Below are positions 16,363-26,664 of a DNA stretch of 64,000 nt, in pieces. Made by a program: the position numbers and the translations under genes. How positions within the stretch are numbered: the first letter of the stretch is position 1; every line of letters starts with the position of its first letter. The stretch comes from Bacillus sp. 103mf. GTDB taxonomy: Bacteria > Bacillota > Bacilli > Bacillales > Bacillaceae_G. The DNA lies in NCBI RefSeq assembly GCF_900116295.1, contig NZ_FPAF01000004.1, forward strand, positions 1-64,000, read 5' to 3'. The notes under the pieces were generated by a model that was given only the letters and a program-made list of their open reading frames with translations, had not been told where the DNA came from and did no database searches.

Positions 16363-17694
16363 ATGAAGAAATATGACAGCGAGGTTATACAAACGTTAAA
16401 AGAAAAGCATCCTTTATTAAATCAACTCGTTTTGACAGAGGAAGTATTTTGGGTGAATCCGAATAAAGAAGAATTCGAAACAGGAATTCAAAAAGCACCT
16501 CTTACTAAAGATGATGTAAAGGATGCGGAGGAAAGATTAAAACGTTTTGCGCCGTATATTGCGAAAGCTTTTCCTGAGACAAAAGATACAAATGGAATCA
16601 TTGAGTCTCCTTTAGTCGCAACTCCTTCTATGAAACAACATTTAGAACAAGAGTATGGTCAGCATATCGCGGGTAATGTATTACTAAAATGTGATAGCCA
16701 CCTTCCGATATCAGGATCTATTAAAGCAAGAGGCGGGATTTATGAAGTTCTGAAACATGCAGAAGATTTAGCCTTGAAACATCAATTATTAAATAAACAA
16801 GATGATTATTCCGTTTTAGATAGTGATACATTCCGTGCGTTCTTTTCGCAATATTCAATTGCAGTAGGTTCTACGGGGAATTTAGGTCTTAGTATTGGCA
16901 TTATGAGTGCGAAACTTGGATTTAATGTGACGGTTCATATGTCCGCTGATGCAAAACAGTGGAAGAAAGATTTACTACGCAGTAAAAATGTTACAGTTGT
17001 CGAATATGCAGCGGATTATAGTAAGGCAGTCGAGGAAGGAAGAAGGCAAGCAGAAGCGGATCCAATGTGTTATTTCGTTGATGATGAGAATTCAAAAAAT
17101 CTATTCCTTGGATACGCTGTAGCAGCTTCTCGTTTACAAAAGCAACTGCAAGATCAAAACGTTATTGTTGATGCTGATCATCCGTTATTTGTTTATTTAC
17201 CATGTGGTGTCGGCGGCGGACCTGGCGGTGTAGCGTTCGGTTTAAAATTATTGTTTGGTGATCATGTACATTGCTTCTTTGCGGAGCCAACTCATTCTCC
17301 TTGTATGTTAATTGGTTTACTGACAGGCCTTCACGATGAAATTTCTGTCCAAGACTTTGGCATTGATAATGTAACAGAAGCTGACGGTCTTGCGGTAGGA
17401 AGAGCATCAGGATTTGTAGGAAAAGTGATGGAACCGTTATTAAGTGGCTGTTACACAGTTAGTGACCAAGAGTTATATAGATTACTAAAGGCTATGGCTG
17501 ATACAGAAGGAATAAAATTAGAGCCGTCAGCATTGGCTAGTGTATACGGACCAGTTCAACTCTTTAAGAAACAGCAATATATGCAAGGAAATCAAATGCA
17601 AGAGAAAATGAAACAAGCAACGCATATTATGTGGGCAACAGGTGGCGGAATGGTACCACCGCAAATTATGGAAGAATATTATCAAAAAGGATAA
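16363..17694 (+). CDS. dsdA: D-serine dehydratase (D-serine ammonia-lyase)
   Basis: This PLP enzyme turns D-serine into pyruvate and ammonia, removing a toxic D-amino acid. The 443-aa protein has the PLP lysine in [15 protein letters not shown], a phosphate-binding glycine loop in [17 protein letters not shown], and [17 protein letters not shown] in the fold-type II core. Length matches DsdA. GAAGGGAG precedes the ATG. It faces an XRE-cupin gene that probably controls it. Confidence 0.93.
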   Translation: MKKYDSEVIQTLKEKHPLLNQLVLTEEVFWVNPNKEEFETGIQKAPLTKDDVKDAEERLKRFAPYIAKAFPETKDTNGIIESPLVATPSMKQHLEQEYGQHIAGNVLLKCDSHLPISGSIKARGGIYEVLKHAEDLALKHQLLNKQDDYSVLDSDTFRAFFSQYSIAVGSTGNLGLSIGIMSAKLGFNVTVHMSADAKQWKKDLLRSKNVTVVEYAADYSKAVEEGRRQAEADPMCYFVDDENSKNLFLGYAVAASRLQKQLQDQNVIVDADHPLFVYLPCGVGGGPGGVAFGLKLLFGDHVHCFFAEPTHSPCMLIGLLTGLHDEISVQDFGIDNVTEADGLAVGRASGFVGKVMEPLLSGCYTVSDQELYRLLKAMADTEGIKLEPSALASVYGPVQLFKKQQYMQGNQMQEKMKQATHIMWATGGGMVPPQIMEEYYQKG

Positions 17695-17712
17695 ACAATC
17701 TTTTTCTAATGT

Positions 17713-17854
17713 ATGTATAAATACAAATTGAAAAAACAACATAAAACCCTTTTCTTTTTCGAAGGGCGAGTGTACCTGGTCATGCATAGAAGCGGTCAGG
17801 GCTTTTTCCTGCCATGTGCTAGATGTAAAACAAAGGGAGAAAGCGAGCGTGAGT
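17713..17854 (+). repeat. Family A repeat, copy 5 (3' half lost)
   Basis: The left end and middle are recognisable (TGTATAAATACAAATTG, CATGCATAGAAGCGGTCAGG), but the copy stops after GAAAGCGAGC and lacks the right inverted repeat. Confidence 0.8.
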
Positions 17855-17900
17855 AACCCAAAAAGGATTCTGTATAAGAATCCTTTTTGGGTTATTTTTT
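17855..17900 (+). terminator. Strong terminator downstream of dsdA
   Basis: AACCCAAAAAGGATTC at 17855-17870 pairs perfectly with GAATCCTTTTTGGGTT at 17878-17893, followed by ATTTTTT. The next roughly 265 bases to the YoaK-like gene are AT-rich with no other feature seen. Confidence 0.9.
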
Positions 17901-18164
17901 ATAAATTGTTCTATTTAATTATAACGATTTACGCATTTTAGGTTATATTGAAAAATATGAACGAAATTAAACAATTATAATATGTTAAATAATTGTGTTG
18001 ATTGTAGGTGAAAATCTTGGTATGGTATTATATCATATTAGGAAAAAGTATAAGAAAGCGACATCAAGATATAAATTGCGAATATCTTGTGAAGGATTTC
18101 ATAAGGGTGTTGTTTTTATATAAATGGATAATATCTGTAACATAAGGTACAAGGAGATAATAAT

Positions 18165-18869
18165 ATGAAAGACAAACTAGGTACAATCCCCTCATTATCT
18201 TCAAACTCTGTTTATTTGGGTGTTTTGTTAGCTGGAGTTGGAGGCTTTTTAGATGCGTATACTTTCATCAGTAGGGACGGAGTATTTGCTAATGCACAAA
18301 CAGGGAATGTAGTATTACTCGCTATAAGAGCAGCTAACGGAGAATGGCATAATGCTTTGCTTTATATCCCGCCTATTTTAGCTTTTATGTTAGGAGTTTT
18401 AATATCAGAAGTAGTAAAGATTCCTCATATAAGACATGCATTGCATAGTTATAGACGCTCTATTCTTATTCTAGAATGTATCGTTTTAATCATTGTAGGG
18501 TTCTTGCCAAAAAGTATTCCTAACATAGTAGTTACAGTATGCATTTCGTTTGTATCATCTTTACAGATCTCTACTTTTAATAAACTTGACAAGTGGGCTT
18601 ACAATTCAACGATGACAACAGGAAATCTTCGAACTTTGACGCAGGCTGCATATTTAGCGTTTATAAAACATGATCAGGAAGAGAAAAAACGATTTAATGA
18701 ATTTTTTGTTATTATTTTTTCTTTTATAATTGGTGCACTGTTAGGCACATTTACTACCACTCATATAGGGCACAGAGCTATTTGGATTGCATCAGGAATT
18801 TTAGTGATTGCTCTTATTTTGTATCATAAAGATAGAGGGTATTGGAGAAAACCTCAAATGTTGAAATGA
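18165..18869 (+). CDS. YoaK-like DUF1275 membrane protein
   Basis: A 234-aa protein with about six hydrophobic helices. DUF1275 signs include AGVGGFLDAYTFISRDGVFANAQTGNVV near the start and FNKLDKWAYNSTMTTGNLRTL in the second half, two related (D/N)xxTGN-type repeats. The function of the family is not known; transport has been suggested. AAGGAGAT lies before the ATG. Confidence 0.87.
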   Translation: MKDKLGTIPSLSSNSVYLGVLLAGVGGFLDAYTFISRDGVFANAQTGNVVLLAIRAANGEWHNALLYIPPILAFMLGVLISEVVKIPHIRHALHSYRRSILILECIVLIIVGFLPKSIPNIVVTVCISFVSSLQISTFNKLDKWAYNSTMTTGNLRTLTQAAYLAFIKHDQEEKKRFNEFFVIIFSFIIGALLGTFTTTHIGHRAIWIASGILVIALILYHKDRGYWRKPQMLK

Positions 18870-18996
18870 AAAGTTTTTTAAAATGTTGCTTTAATAATAT
18901 CTCACTATTGTATTTCGTTCATTACCAGCTTCTTCATAAAAGACATGTGAAGTGAATGAATTGTTGTTTGATAAACAAATGATCTCAATTTGACAG

Positions 18997-19033
18997 AAAA
19001 TCCTGAGAAATCGTAATTCTCAGGATTTTTCTT
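18997..19033. terminator. Bidirectional terminator
   Basis: AAAATCCTGAGAA at 18997-19009 pairs with TTCTCAGGATTTTT at 19017-19030. It serves the convergent YoaK-like and YndM-like genes. Confidence 0.85.
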
Positions 19034-19085
19034 TTCGTTCAAGAGAGTGTAGTATTGTTTAACTCACATCTGTATATTCGTTACA

Positions 19086-19538
19086 TCATTTCCGTTTTTT
19101 CGTATCAGTAACATCTTGCTCCTCAGCAAACTCTGTTCCATAAGCTAATGATCTGTTGAAAGTGAATGGTTTTCTTTCAATCGTTTGATAAGTAGCGATG
19201 CGATCCATTAAATAGCGGTGAACAAAAATTTCTGCCCCTGTAATTATAATTGCTGATAAAATACTCCCCCAAGCAATTTGCATATAATTATCTAAAAGTA
19301 CGCTGCCGAAAATCCATACACTCATATAAGTAAAAAGAAAATCAATCATGAGTGCAGCAGTATTTCCCGCTCGCGGTAAGATAATTTGATCTCCTAGCAT
19401 ATACGAAGCGATTGTAACAAATAAACTAAAAGAAAAGATGTCAACAATTGTTGCATCAAAGAATAAATCCAAACCAATTGCAAAAGCAATCATACAGGAT
19501 ATAAATTTGATCAGCATAATCGTAATATGATTCATCAT
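19086..19538 (-). CDS. YndM-like DUF2512 membrane protein
   Basis: A 150-aa protein with four hydrophobic helices in the first 110 residues (for example IKFISCMIAFAIGLDLFF and LGDQIILPRAGN between helices), then a polar tail rich in charged residues. It matches the small Bacillus YndM/DUF2512 family, which has no known activity. AGAGAGGTTC is the weak ribosome site before the ATG. Confidence 0.85.
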   Translation of the reverse strand: MMNHITIMLIKFISCMIAFAIGLDLFFDATIVDIFSFSLFVTIASYMLGDQIILPRAGNTAALMIDFLFTYMSVWIFGSVLLDNYMQIAWGSILSAIIITGAEIFVHRYLMDRIATYQTIERKPFTFNRSLAYGTEFAEEQDVTDTKKRK

Positions 19539-19828
19539 TTGAACCTCTCTTTTTCTATTTAGTTTGAATGAAAAAAGGGACTTTATGCATGGGAATTTAA
19601 AATTGCAACTTGCAAGGTGTTTTTTAAGAAGGAAGATGAATACGTTAAATCAATCTGATTTTTTTAGTACTTATTCTGTTTCCTTTATTAACAGTTATTT
19701 CATGTGCAATTTTTTATATAAAATTTAAATTTTATATTATATTTTACTTGTCTAAATATTAAAAAAATAAAAAGAAAATGTTATATTAGAAAGAGAAAAT
19801 TAACATTTTTAGGTAAGGAGGGATCGGG

Positions 19829-22800
19829 GTGTGGATTACTTCAGAAGTAGAAATTCCAGATGAACTATTTGATAAACTTGAACAAGGGAAACTGGTTTTA
19901 TTTGTTGGAGCTGGAGTATCTATGAAAGGTAATTCAAACTTACCAAATTTTGATGATTTAGTGGATGATATTGCGAACGCTCTATATGTAGAAAAACGTG
20001 AGGAAAATGAACCGCACGATTATTATCTTGGAAAAATTGCAAAAACGAAAGATGTTCATCAAGTTGCGAAGAATCTTGTTCATGTAGCATATTCAACGCC
20101 AAATCCATTGCATTATTCTATTTTGCAATTATTTGCAGTTGATGAGAATGTTCGGATTGTTACTACAAATTTTGATCAACATTTTACAACGGTACTTGAG
20201 GAATCAAAACGTAAAGTAAATATATACTATGCTCCGGCACTTCCAACAGGAAGAGCCTTTAAAGGATTGGCATATATTCACGGTAATGTGGAACAAGAGG
20301 AAGAAAATTTAATTTTGACAGATGGTGATTTCGGAAGAGCTTACTTAACAGAAGGATGGGCTAGACGGTTTTTAGTTGATCTATTTTCTAATTATACAGT
20401 TTTGTTTATTGGATATAGTCATAATGACCCTGTTATGAAATATTTAGCAACTGGATTACCACCGAGTACGAGGCGGTATGCTTTTGTGGCTCACGGGGAA
20501 AATACATATCATTGGGAACATTTAGGGGTGAAGCCCATTGTATATCCGAATAAGACGCAAAATCATCAATCATTAGCAAAAGCAGTGCAGCGATGGGCAG
20601 AGTTAATGGGAGATAATTATATTACAAAAAGAACACGAATTCGTGATATCGTAACGGTTCCGCCATCTTTAGAACAAGAGCAGCTGTCTTACATTAAGCA
20701 ATCTATAAAAAAGATTGAGACACTTCGTTATTTTGTAGAATTTGCAAGAGACTACGAATGGGTGGAATGGTTAGAAAAAGAGGGACAATTGCGAAATTTA
20801 TTTTCGGAGGAAGCTGAGACTTCTGAGAAAGATCAGTTGCTTGCAAAGTGGATTGTTGATCATTTTTTAGTAAGCCACCAAAATGAATTATTTCAGTTAA
20901 TGTATAAAAATAATACAGAAATATCTGCCTTGTTATGGAATACGATATGTACATTTTTAGTAGAGATGGAACAGCCGATACATATAGTTTCGTTTGCGAA
21001 GTGGCTTTTATTATTGTTAGAAAAGGCAAAAAGAAATGAATGTTTCATTGAAAATCTACCTCCTTTGCTTCATAAATGTACGTATCCAGAGCATAAAGAA
21101 ATTATGGTTCTTTTACTAACCTGTATATTAGATGGAAAACTAAAATTGAAGCGACTTCGGCAATGGGAACAAGAGATGCAAGATGTTGTAGAGTTAGCAG
21201 AAACAAACCATCTATCAGCTGCAACCTTTTCAAAGATGCAGCACATATGGGAAGCGAAAGTAAAGCCGCATCTTTCTTATTTTTCGATCCCAATTTTACA
21301 GATTGGATTAGAAAAACTACAGAGATTAACGCTAAAACAACAGGCACTTCAGATCTACGATTCAGTTAGTGAGTCGCGAAGTGCAATTGAACCGCATGAG
21401 CAAGATAGTCAACCGCGTGAATTTTCTTTTTTAATTAATATTGTTAGAGATTGTATGGACTATGTTTGTTCTCATTTTGAAGATAAAGCAAATTTTTATA
21501 TTTCTTTTATGATTGAATTTGGAAATACTCTGCAAAAGCGAATTGCGGTGCATAGTATGAACCATACTGTTTTCCGAAAGCAAAATGAAAAAATAGAATG
21601 GGTGTTACAACATCAATTGCTTACTGAAGACACTTGTAAGCATGAAGTGTTCCAACTGTTAAAGAATCATTATGAGCATGCATCTGAACACACGAAGGAA
21701 AAAGTGCTGACAACCATAGTGAAACAGTTTGAAGAAAAGACATGTTATGTAGCTTGCAACTTAATCGACTGGATTTATATGTGCAATCCAAATCATGAAT
21801 CTACGAAACAAACATATGAATCCATGAAACAGAAATTCCCTCATTTTTTATCGAGGCAGTTTCCAGATTTACAAGAAGAGCGAACATTACAACCAATTAC
21901 ATGCAATTTAACAACAGATAGTTTATTACATATGAAAGAGGAAGAAATGATAAGACAAGTTCTTCAATATTCACAAGAAGGATTGTTTGAGAAACATCAT
22001 TTTTTAGAAATGCTTTCAAAGGCTTGTAAAACAAATGTACAATGGAGTATTTCACTTGCGTATCAATTAATTAGCTATAAAGAAGTGAGTAAAGAAGTAT
22101 GGTTTATATTCATGAGAGAGTGGCGCAATAATCGACAATTAACGGATAAGCAAATACAAAAGCTTTTACCACTGCTGCATCAATTTGTAAGGCATACCAC
22201 TTACCATTGGCTTATTAGTAGTTTTCTGTATGAAAAGAGCAATCAGTTAGAGGAATTTCAAGAAGACACAATTCGAGCAGTAAAACAGCTTGCATTTTCA
22301 TTGTTTCCTCATGTTATGAAAGGAGAGCAAGGAAGAGGTAAAGAGCAAACAGATTACTATAATGAAGCTGCTTTGCATCCAGTAGGGAAAATAACAGCAG
22401 TTTTATTAAAACTTCTTGCATATGAACATTTATATGATCGAAATATACATGCTTATTTGTGTGTATTTGAAGAGCAAATGCGGAAAAAATCATACTACGT
22501 AAATATTATGATTGCGAGGTTAACAGCTGATTTAACATTTCTCTATCATATCGAAAAGCATTGGTGTAGAAAGCATATGATTCCGTATTTAAATTTGCAG
22601 AAAAACGAAGAGGAAACAAAGTATGCATGGGCAGGGTTTGTGAATACACAAATCAATTTGCCTTTATTTATACAAACAAAGAAACATATTGCTTTTGCTG
22701 TTCGGCATTTACATTTGTTGAATGGACAAACACAAGAAGTATTTATGAAATGGCTAAGTCTCGTCTTTTTAAAATGTATTTTATATTGGGATGAACAAAT

Positions 22801-23344
22801 AGATTGGTTGTACACTCTTTTTATACAGGGAAAAGAGATAGAGAAAGTAAAGTTTGTAGAAAATGTATCGTATTATGTAAAAACGTTGAGCATAAGAGAA
22901 CAACAAAAATTTTGGCAAGATTGGCTTGCAGATTTTTTAATAGAACGCCCTAAAATGAGTATAATATCAGAGAAAGAATATATTATCTTTTTGCGGTTTG
23001 TGTTATACATGGATGTTATTGCTGAAAAAGGGATTGAAACTGTTTTATCGTATTTTTCTATATCTTCACTGCAAGAAGAAAAACAAGCATTGAAGTATTT
23101 ATTTAAACAGCTGTTGGAAAAAAACGAGTTGATTCATCAAAGTCCTACAGTATATGCAACATTATTTTTCGTTTTATTAACAAAGATAAATGATGCAGAT
23201 TGTATTGAAAATGAAGTGATTCATCTCCGGCAATTGTTTGATGAGACAAAGCTTGAAAGTACGTTATTGGAACGTATTCAAAATGAGATGATGCGCATTG
23301 GAATGATCAATCGCAATGCAAATGATTCACATTTGTTATTATGA
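19829..23344 (+). CDS. Very large SIR2-domain protein, likely anti-phage NADase
   Basis: An 1171-aa protein with an N-terminal SIR2-like domain (about residues 15-270) and a roughly 900-residue, helix-rich C-terminal part with no family I recognise. The NAD site is intact: LFVGAGVS (27-31), TTNFDQHF with Asn 114, AYIHGN with His 151, and LFIGYSHNDPVMK near 195. The Asn/His pair is what NADases of this group use. The build resembles the defence-associated sirtuins (DSR), single proteins that empty the cell of NAD when they sense a phage protein. GTG 19829 follows TAAGGAGGG. It stands alone, with no toxin or helper gene beside it. The defence role is inferred from architecture. Confidence 0.8.
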   Translation: MWITSEVEIPDELFDKLEQGKLVLFVGAGVSMKGNSNLPNFDDLVDDIANALYVEKREENEPHDYYLGKIAKTKDVHQVAKNLVHVAYSTPNPLHYSILQLFAVDENVRIVTTNFDQHFTTVLEESKRKVNIYYAPALPTGRAFKGLAYIHGNVEQEEENLILTDGDFGRAYLTEGWARRFLVDLFSNYTVLFIGYSHNDPVMKYLATGLPPSTRRYAFVAHGENTYHWEHLGVKPIVYPNKTQNHQSLAKAVQRWAELMGDNYITKRTRIRDIVTVPPSLEQEQLSYIKQSIKKIETLRYFVEFARDYEWVEWLEKEGQLRNLFSEEAETSEKDQLLAKWIVDHFLVSHQNELFQLMYKNNTEISALLWNTICTFLVEMEQPIHIVSFAKWLLLLLEKAKRNECFIENLPPLLHKCTYPEHKEIMVLLLTCILDGKLKLKRLRQWEQEMQDVVELAETNHLSAATFSKMQHIWEAKVKPHLSYFSIPILQIGLEKLQRLTLKQQALQIYDSVSESRSAIEPHEQDSQPREFSFLINIVRDCMDYVCSHFEDKANFYISFMIEFGNTLQKRIAVHSMNHTVFRKQNEKIEWVLQHQLLTEDTCKHEVFQLLKNHYEHASEHTKEKVLTTIVKQFEEKTCYVACNLIDWIYMCNPNHESTKQTYESMKQKFPHFLSRQFPDLQEERTLQPITCNLTTDSLLHMKEEEMIRQVLQYSQEGLFEKHHFLEMLSKACKTNVQWSISLAYQLISYKEVSKEVWFIFMREWRNNRQLTDKQIQKLLPLLHQFVRHTTYHWLISSFLYEKSNQLEEFQEDTIRAVKQLAFSLFPHVMKGEQGRGKEQTDYYNEAALHPVGKITAVLLKLLAYEHLYDRNIHAYLCVFEEQMRKKSYYVNIMIARLTADLTFLYHIEKHWCRKHMIPYLNLQKNEEETKYAWAGFVNTQINLPLFIQTKKHIAFAVRHLHLLNGQTQEVFMKWLSLVFLKCILYWDEQIDWLYTLFIQGKEIEKVKFVENVSYYVKTLSIREQQKFWQDWLADFLIERPKMSIISEKEYIIFLRFVLYMDVIAEKGIETVLSYFSISSLQEEKQALKYLFKQLLEKNELIHQSPTVYATLFFVLLTKINDADCIENEVIHLRQLFDETKLESTLLERIQNEMMRIGMINRNANDSHLLL

Positions 23345-23392
23345 AACATACGATGCAGTGAGAATGAAAATATAAAAAATAATGAAAAAGTG

Positions 23393-23422
23393 TTGACATA
23401 TTTTGAAAAGACATTTTATAAT
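23393..23422 (+). promoter_or_regulatory. SigA-type promoter of the aromatic operon
   Basis: TTGACA at 23393-23398 and TATAAT at 23417-23422, spaced 18 bases, directly upstream of the first T-box leader. Both hexamers are perfect consensus. Confidence 0.85.
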
Positions 23423-23434
23423 ACAAATCATACT

Positions 23435-23698
23435 TAATAAAAACAAAGCATTGAAGGGAACAAAGTAGTGTTTATCCTCCCTGTTATAGAGAGCTGATGG
23501 TTGGTGGAAATCAGTACAAAGGTAAACATGAATTACAGTCCTGGAGCATCTTTTTCGTAGTAAAGACAGATATCTTTATGAAGGAAAAGACGGTCAAAAT
23601 GATCGTTAACAATGAAGAGAGGTAGACGAATGTGTCTACAACTAGGGTGGTACCGCGATAATCATCGTCCCTACTGATTGGATCAGTAGGGATTTTTT
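23435..23698 (+). promoter_or_regulatory. T-box riboswitch 1 (Tyr, UAC specifier)
   Basis: The leader has stem I (GAGAGCTGATGG, GGTTGGTGG), specifier TAC at 23534-23536 in GAATTACAG, the T-box TAGGGTGGTACCGCG at 23643-23657, and a terminator CCCTACTGAT / ATCAGTAGGG with a T run ending at 23698. Uncharged tRNA-Tyr should stabilise the antiterminator and switch the operon on. T after TGG in the T-box fits tRNA with discriminator A, as tRNA-Tyr has. Confidence 0.92.
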
Positions 23699-23732
23699 GC
23701 ATATACGCGGACCTACATGATAATAAAATAAT

Positions 23733-23988
23733 AAACGCAATGATAGGAAATAGAGTAGTGGTTGTTTCCCTGTAACAGAGAACTGGTGGTTGGTGTGAAC
23801 CAGTACATAAACAAGCATGAATTACAATCCTGGAGCATCTTTTTCGTAGTAAAGGCCGATGTCTTTATGAAGGGAAAGACGGTCAAAATGATCGTTAACA
23901 ATAAAGAGAGGTAGACAAATGTGTCTGCAACTAGGGTGGTACCGCGATAATTATCGTCCCTACTGATTGGATCAGTAGGGATTTTTTT
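23733..23988 (+). promoter_or_regulatory. T-box riboswitch 2 (Tyr, UAC specifier), tandem
   Basis: A second complete leader, very similar to the first, with specifier TAC at 23823-23825, T-box TAGGGTGGTACCGCG at 23932-23946 and terminator ending in a T run at 23982-23988. It lies between T-box 1 and the DAHP synthase gene, so both must be passed for expression. Confidence 0.92.
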
Positions 23989-24108
23989 ATATATTTCATA
24001 TGAGAAATCGTTATCAACCTTGTTTTGTTATAAGTATCAAGTTCAGAAAATAGGGAATTTTCAATCCCTTATTATATAAATTTAAAAAGATACAAGGAGG
24101 AATTTTCA

Positions 24109-25185
24109 ATGGGAAATCATGAATTAGAACAATTACGTAAACAGGTGGATGAGATTAACTTACAACTTCTGCACTTATTGAATGAGCGTGCAAAGGTTGT
24201 ACAAGAAATCGGACAGCAAAAGAAATTGCAAGGTACGAAACGCTTCGATCCTGTTCGTGAGCGTGAAGTACTCGATATGCTTGCAGAGCATAATGAAGGA
24301 CCATTTGAAACATCTACAGTGCAACATATTTTCAAAACAATTTTTAAAGCCAGCTTAGAACTGCAAGAAGATGATAATCGTAAAGCCTTATTAGTTTCAC
24401 GTAAAAAGAAACAAGAAAATACGATTGTTGATGTAAAAGGTGAATTGTTAGGAAGCGGCGTGCAAACGTTCATTATGGGGCCATGTGCAGTGGAAAGTTT
24501 AGATCAAGTTCGTCAAGTTGCTCAGGCGATGAAAGAACAAGGAATCAAATTAATGCGCGGCGGTGCGTTCAAACCGAGAACATCTCCATACGACTTCCAA
24601 GGATTAGGAGTAGAAGGGCTGCAAATTTTACGCCAAGTAGCAGACGAATTTGATTTAGCGATTATTAGCGAAATCTTAAATCCAAATGATGTAGAAATGG
24701 CACTTGATTACGTTGATGTGATTCAAGTAGGCGCTCGTAATATGCAAAACTTTGATTTATTAAGAGCGGTAGGAAAAGTGAATAAACCAGTATTACTGAA
24801 ACGTGGTTTAGCAGCGACAATTGATGAATTCGTGAATGCAGCAGAATACATTATTGCACAAGGAAATGATCAAATTATTTTATGTGAACGAGGCATTCGC
24901 ACATATGAAAGAGCAACGCGTAATACGCTTGATATTTCCGCAGTTCCAATTTTAAAGAAAGAAACACATTTACCGGTTGTTGTAGATGTAACGCATTCAA
25001 CAGGGCGAAAAGATTTACTTTTACCAACTGCGAAAGCAGCATTAGCAATCGGTGCAGATGCCGTTATGGCAGAAGTGCATCCAGACCCAGCGGTTGCTTT
25101 ATCAGATTCAGCACAGCAGATGGATATTCCGCAGTTTCATGCCTTCATGGAAGAGTTAAAAGGGTTTAAAAATAAGTTATCATAA
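24109..25185 (+). CDS. aroA: Bifunctional chorismate mutase / DAHP synthase
   Basis: The first enzyme of the shikimate pathway: DAHP synthase joins PEP and erythrose-4-phosphate. Residues 1-90 form an AroQ-type chorismate mutase ([23 protein letters not shown]), which in Bacillus serves as the feedback sensor for prephenate and chorismate. Residues 110-358 form the DAHP synthase barrel ([37 protein letters not shown]). Length matches Bacillus AroA (AroG). AAGGAGGAA precedes the ATG. Controlled by two tandem tyrosine T-boxes. Confidence 0.95.
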   Translation: MGNHELEQLRKQVDEINLQLLHLLNERAKVVQEIGQQKKLQGTKRFDPVREREVLDMLAEHNEGPFETSTVQHIFKTIFKASLELQEDDNRKALLVSRKKKQENTIVDVKGELLGSGVQTFIMGPCAVESLDQVRQVAQAMKEQGIKLMRGGAFKPRTSPYDFQGLGVEGLQILRQVADEFDLAIISEILNPNDVEMALDYVDVIQVGARNMQNFDLLRAVGKVNKPVLLKRGLAATIDEFVNAAEYIIAQGNDQIILCERGIRTYERATRNTLDISAVPILKKETHLPVVVDVTHSTGRKDLLLPTAKAALAIGADAVMAEVHPDPAVALSDSAQQMDIPQFHAFMEELKGFKNKLS

Positions 25186-25191
25186 TAAAAT

Positions 25192-25452
25192 AAACATTGC
25201 GTTGATAGGGAAGCAGTAGCATGTATCTTCTTGTTTCAGAGAGCTGATGGTTGGTGGAAATCAGTACAGAGATATATGTGAATTACAACCCTGGAGCATC
25301 TTTTTCGTAGTAAAGACGGAAGTTTTTATGAAGGAGAAGACGGTCAATATGATCGTTAACAATAAAAAGAGGTAGACACATTTGTCGATAACTAGGGTGG
25401 TACCGCGATTATTGTCGCCCCTACTGAACAGAATCAGTAGGGTTTTTTTTAT
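25192..25452 (+). promoter_or_regulatory. T-box riboswitch 3 (Tyr, UAC specifier), inside the operon
   Basis: A third leader lies between the DAHP synthase and chorismate synthase genes. Specifier TAC at 25284-25286 in GAATTACAA, T-box TAGGGTGGTACCGCG at 25393-25407, and terminator CCCTACTGA / TCAGTAGGG ending in eight T. It gives the downstream genes separate tyrosine control. Confidence 0.92.
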
Positions 25453-25477
25453 ATAAAATCGTAAAGGGGAAATAGAA

Positions 25478-26650
25478 ATGAGATATATAACAGCTGGAGA
25501 ATCACATGGTCCGCAGTTGACAGTTATTTTGGAAGGTGTTCCTGGAGGGCTATCTTTAACTGCAGAAGATATAAATATAGAGCTATTCAGACGCCAAGAG
25601 GGCTATGGCCGCGGAAGACGTATGCAAATTGAAACGGATACTGTGGAAATTGTAAGTGGCGTGCGACATGGCTATACCCTTGGTTCACCGATTACATTGG
25701 TTGTGAAAAATGATGATTTCAAACATTGGACAAACGTAATGGGAGCACAGCCGATTTCTGATCAAGAAAGTAAAGAAATGAAACGAACGATTACAAAACC
25801 ACGTCCAGGGCATGCTGATTTAAATGGAGCAATTAAATATGGTCATCGTGATATACGCAATGTATTAGAACGTTCTTCTGCAAGAGAAACAACTGTGAGA
25901 GTAGCTGCAGGTGCTGTTGCGAAAAAGATTTTAACAGAATTAGGAGTAAATATTGCAGGGCATGTCCTTGAAATTGGTGGTGTAAAAGCTAAGCAAGTTC
26001 TAGACAAATCATTAGCAGAGATGCAGCTGATTTCAGAACATTCGCCTGTCCGCTGCTTAGATCAAGAAGCAGAGAAAGCGATGATGGAAGCAATTGATGC
26101 AGCGAAACGTAATGGAGATTCTATTGGTGGAACTGTTGAAGTGGTTGCAGAAGGAATGCCGATTGGTGTTGGTAGTTACGTTCATTATGACCGGAAACTA
26201 GATGCAAAGCTAGCGGCGGCTGTCATGAGTATTAATGCATTTAAAGGTGTTGAAATTGGCATTGGTTTTGAGGCAGCGAGGCGACCAGGAAGTGCTGTAC
26301 ATGATGAGATTTTGTGGGATGAAGAAACGGGTTACACGCGAAAAACGAATAACGCTGGTGGATTAGAAGGTGGAATGACAACAGGAATGCCGATTGTTGT
26401 CAGAGGTGTTATGAAACCAATTCCTACATTATATAAGCCACTAGCAAGTGTAGATATTGATACGAAGGAAGTGTTTCAAGCAAGTATCGAACGTTCAGAT
26501 AGCTGTGCAGTACCAGCAGCGAGTGTAGTGGCAGAAGCAGTTGTCGCTTGGGAACTGGCAACGGCGTTAGTAGAACAATTTGGGCAAGATCGTATGGATC
26601 TTATTAAACAAAATATTGCTCAGCATAAAAAGTACGCGAAAGAATTTTAA
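25478..26650 (+). CDS. aroC: Chorismate synthase
   Basis: Converts EPSP to chorismate using reduced FMN. The 390-aa protein has all signatures: [18 protein letters not shown] at the start, [46 protein letters not shown], and [30 protein letters not shown] lies before the ATG. It is followed after 14 bases by the aminotransferase gene. Confidence 0.96.
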   Translation: MRYITAGESHGPQLTVILEGVPGGLSLTAEDINIELFRRQEGYGRGRRMQIETDTVEIVSGVRHGYTLGSPITLVVKNDDFKHWTNVMGAQPISDQESKEMKRTITKPRPGHADLNGAIKYGHRDIRNVLERSSARETTVRVAAGAVAKKILTELGVNIAGHVLEIGGVKAKQVLDKSLAEMQLISEHSPVRCLDQEAEKAMMEAIDAAKRNGDSIGGTVEVVAEGMPIGVGSYVHYDRKLDAKLAAAVMSINAFKGVEIGIGFEAARRPGSAVHDEILWDEETGYTRKTNNAGGLEGGMTTGMPIVVRGVMKPIPTLYKPLASVDIDTKEVFQASIERSDSCAVPAASVVAEAVVAWELATALVEQFGQDRMDLIKQNIAQHKKYAKEF

Positions 26651-26664
26651 AGAGGGGGATTTTC

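Noticed and set aside
23435-25452. Leucine (UUA) specifier in the T-boxes
   Set aside because: GAATTACA can be read as TTA or TAC, but TAC fits the aromatic operon and the tRNA-Tyr discriminator base.
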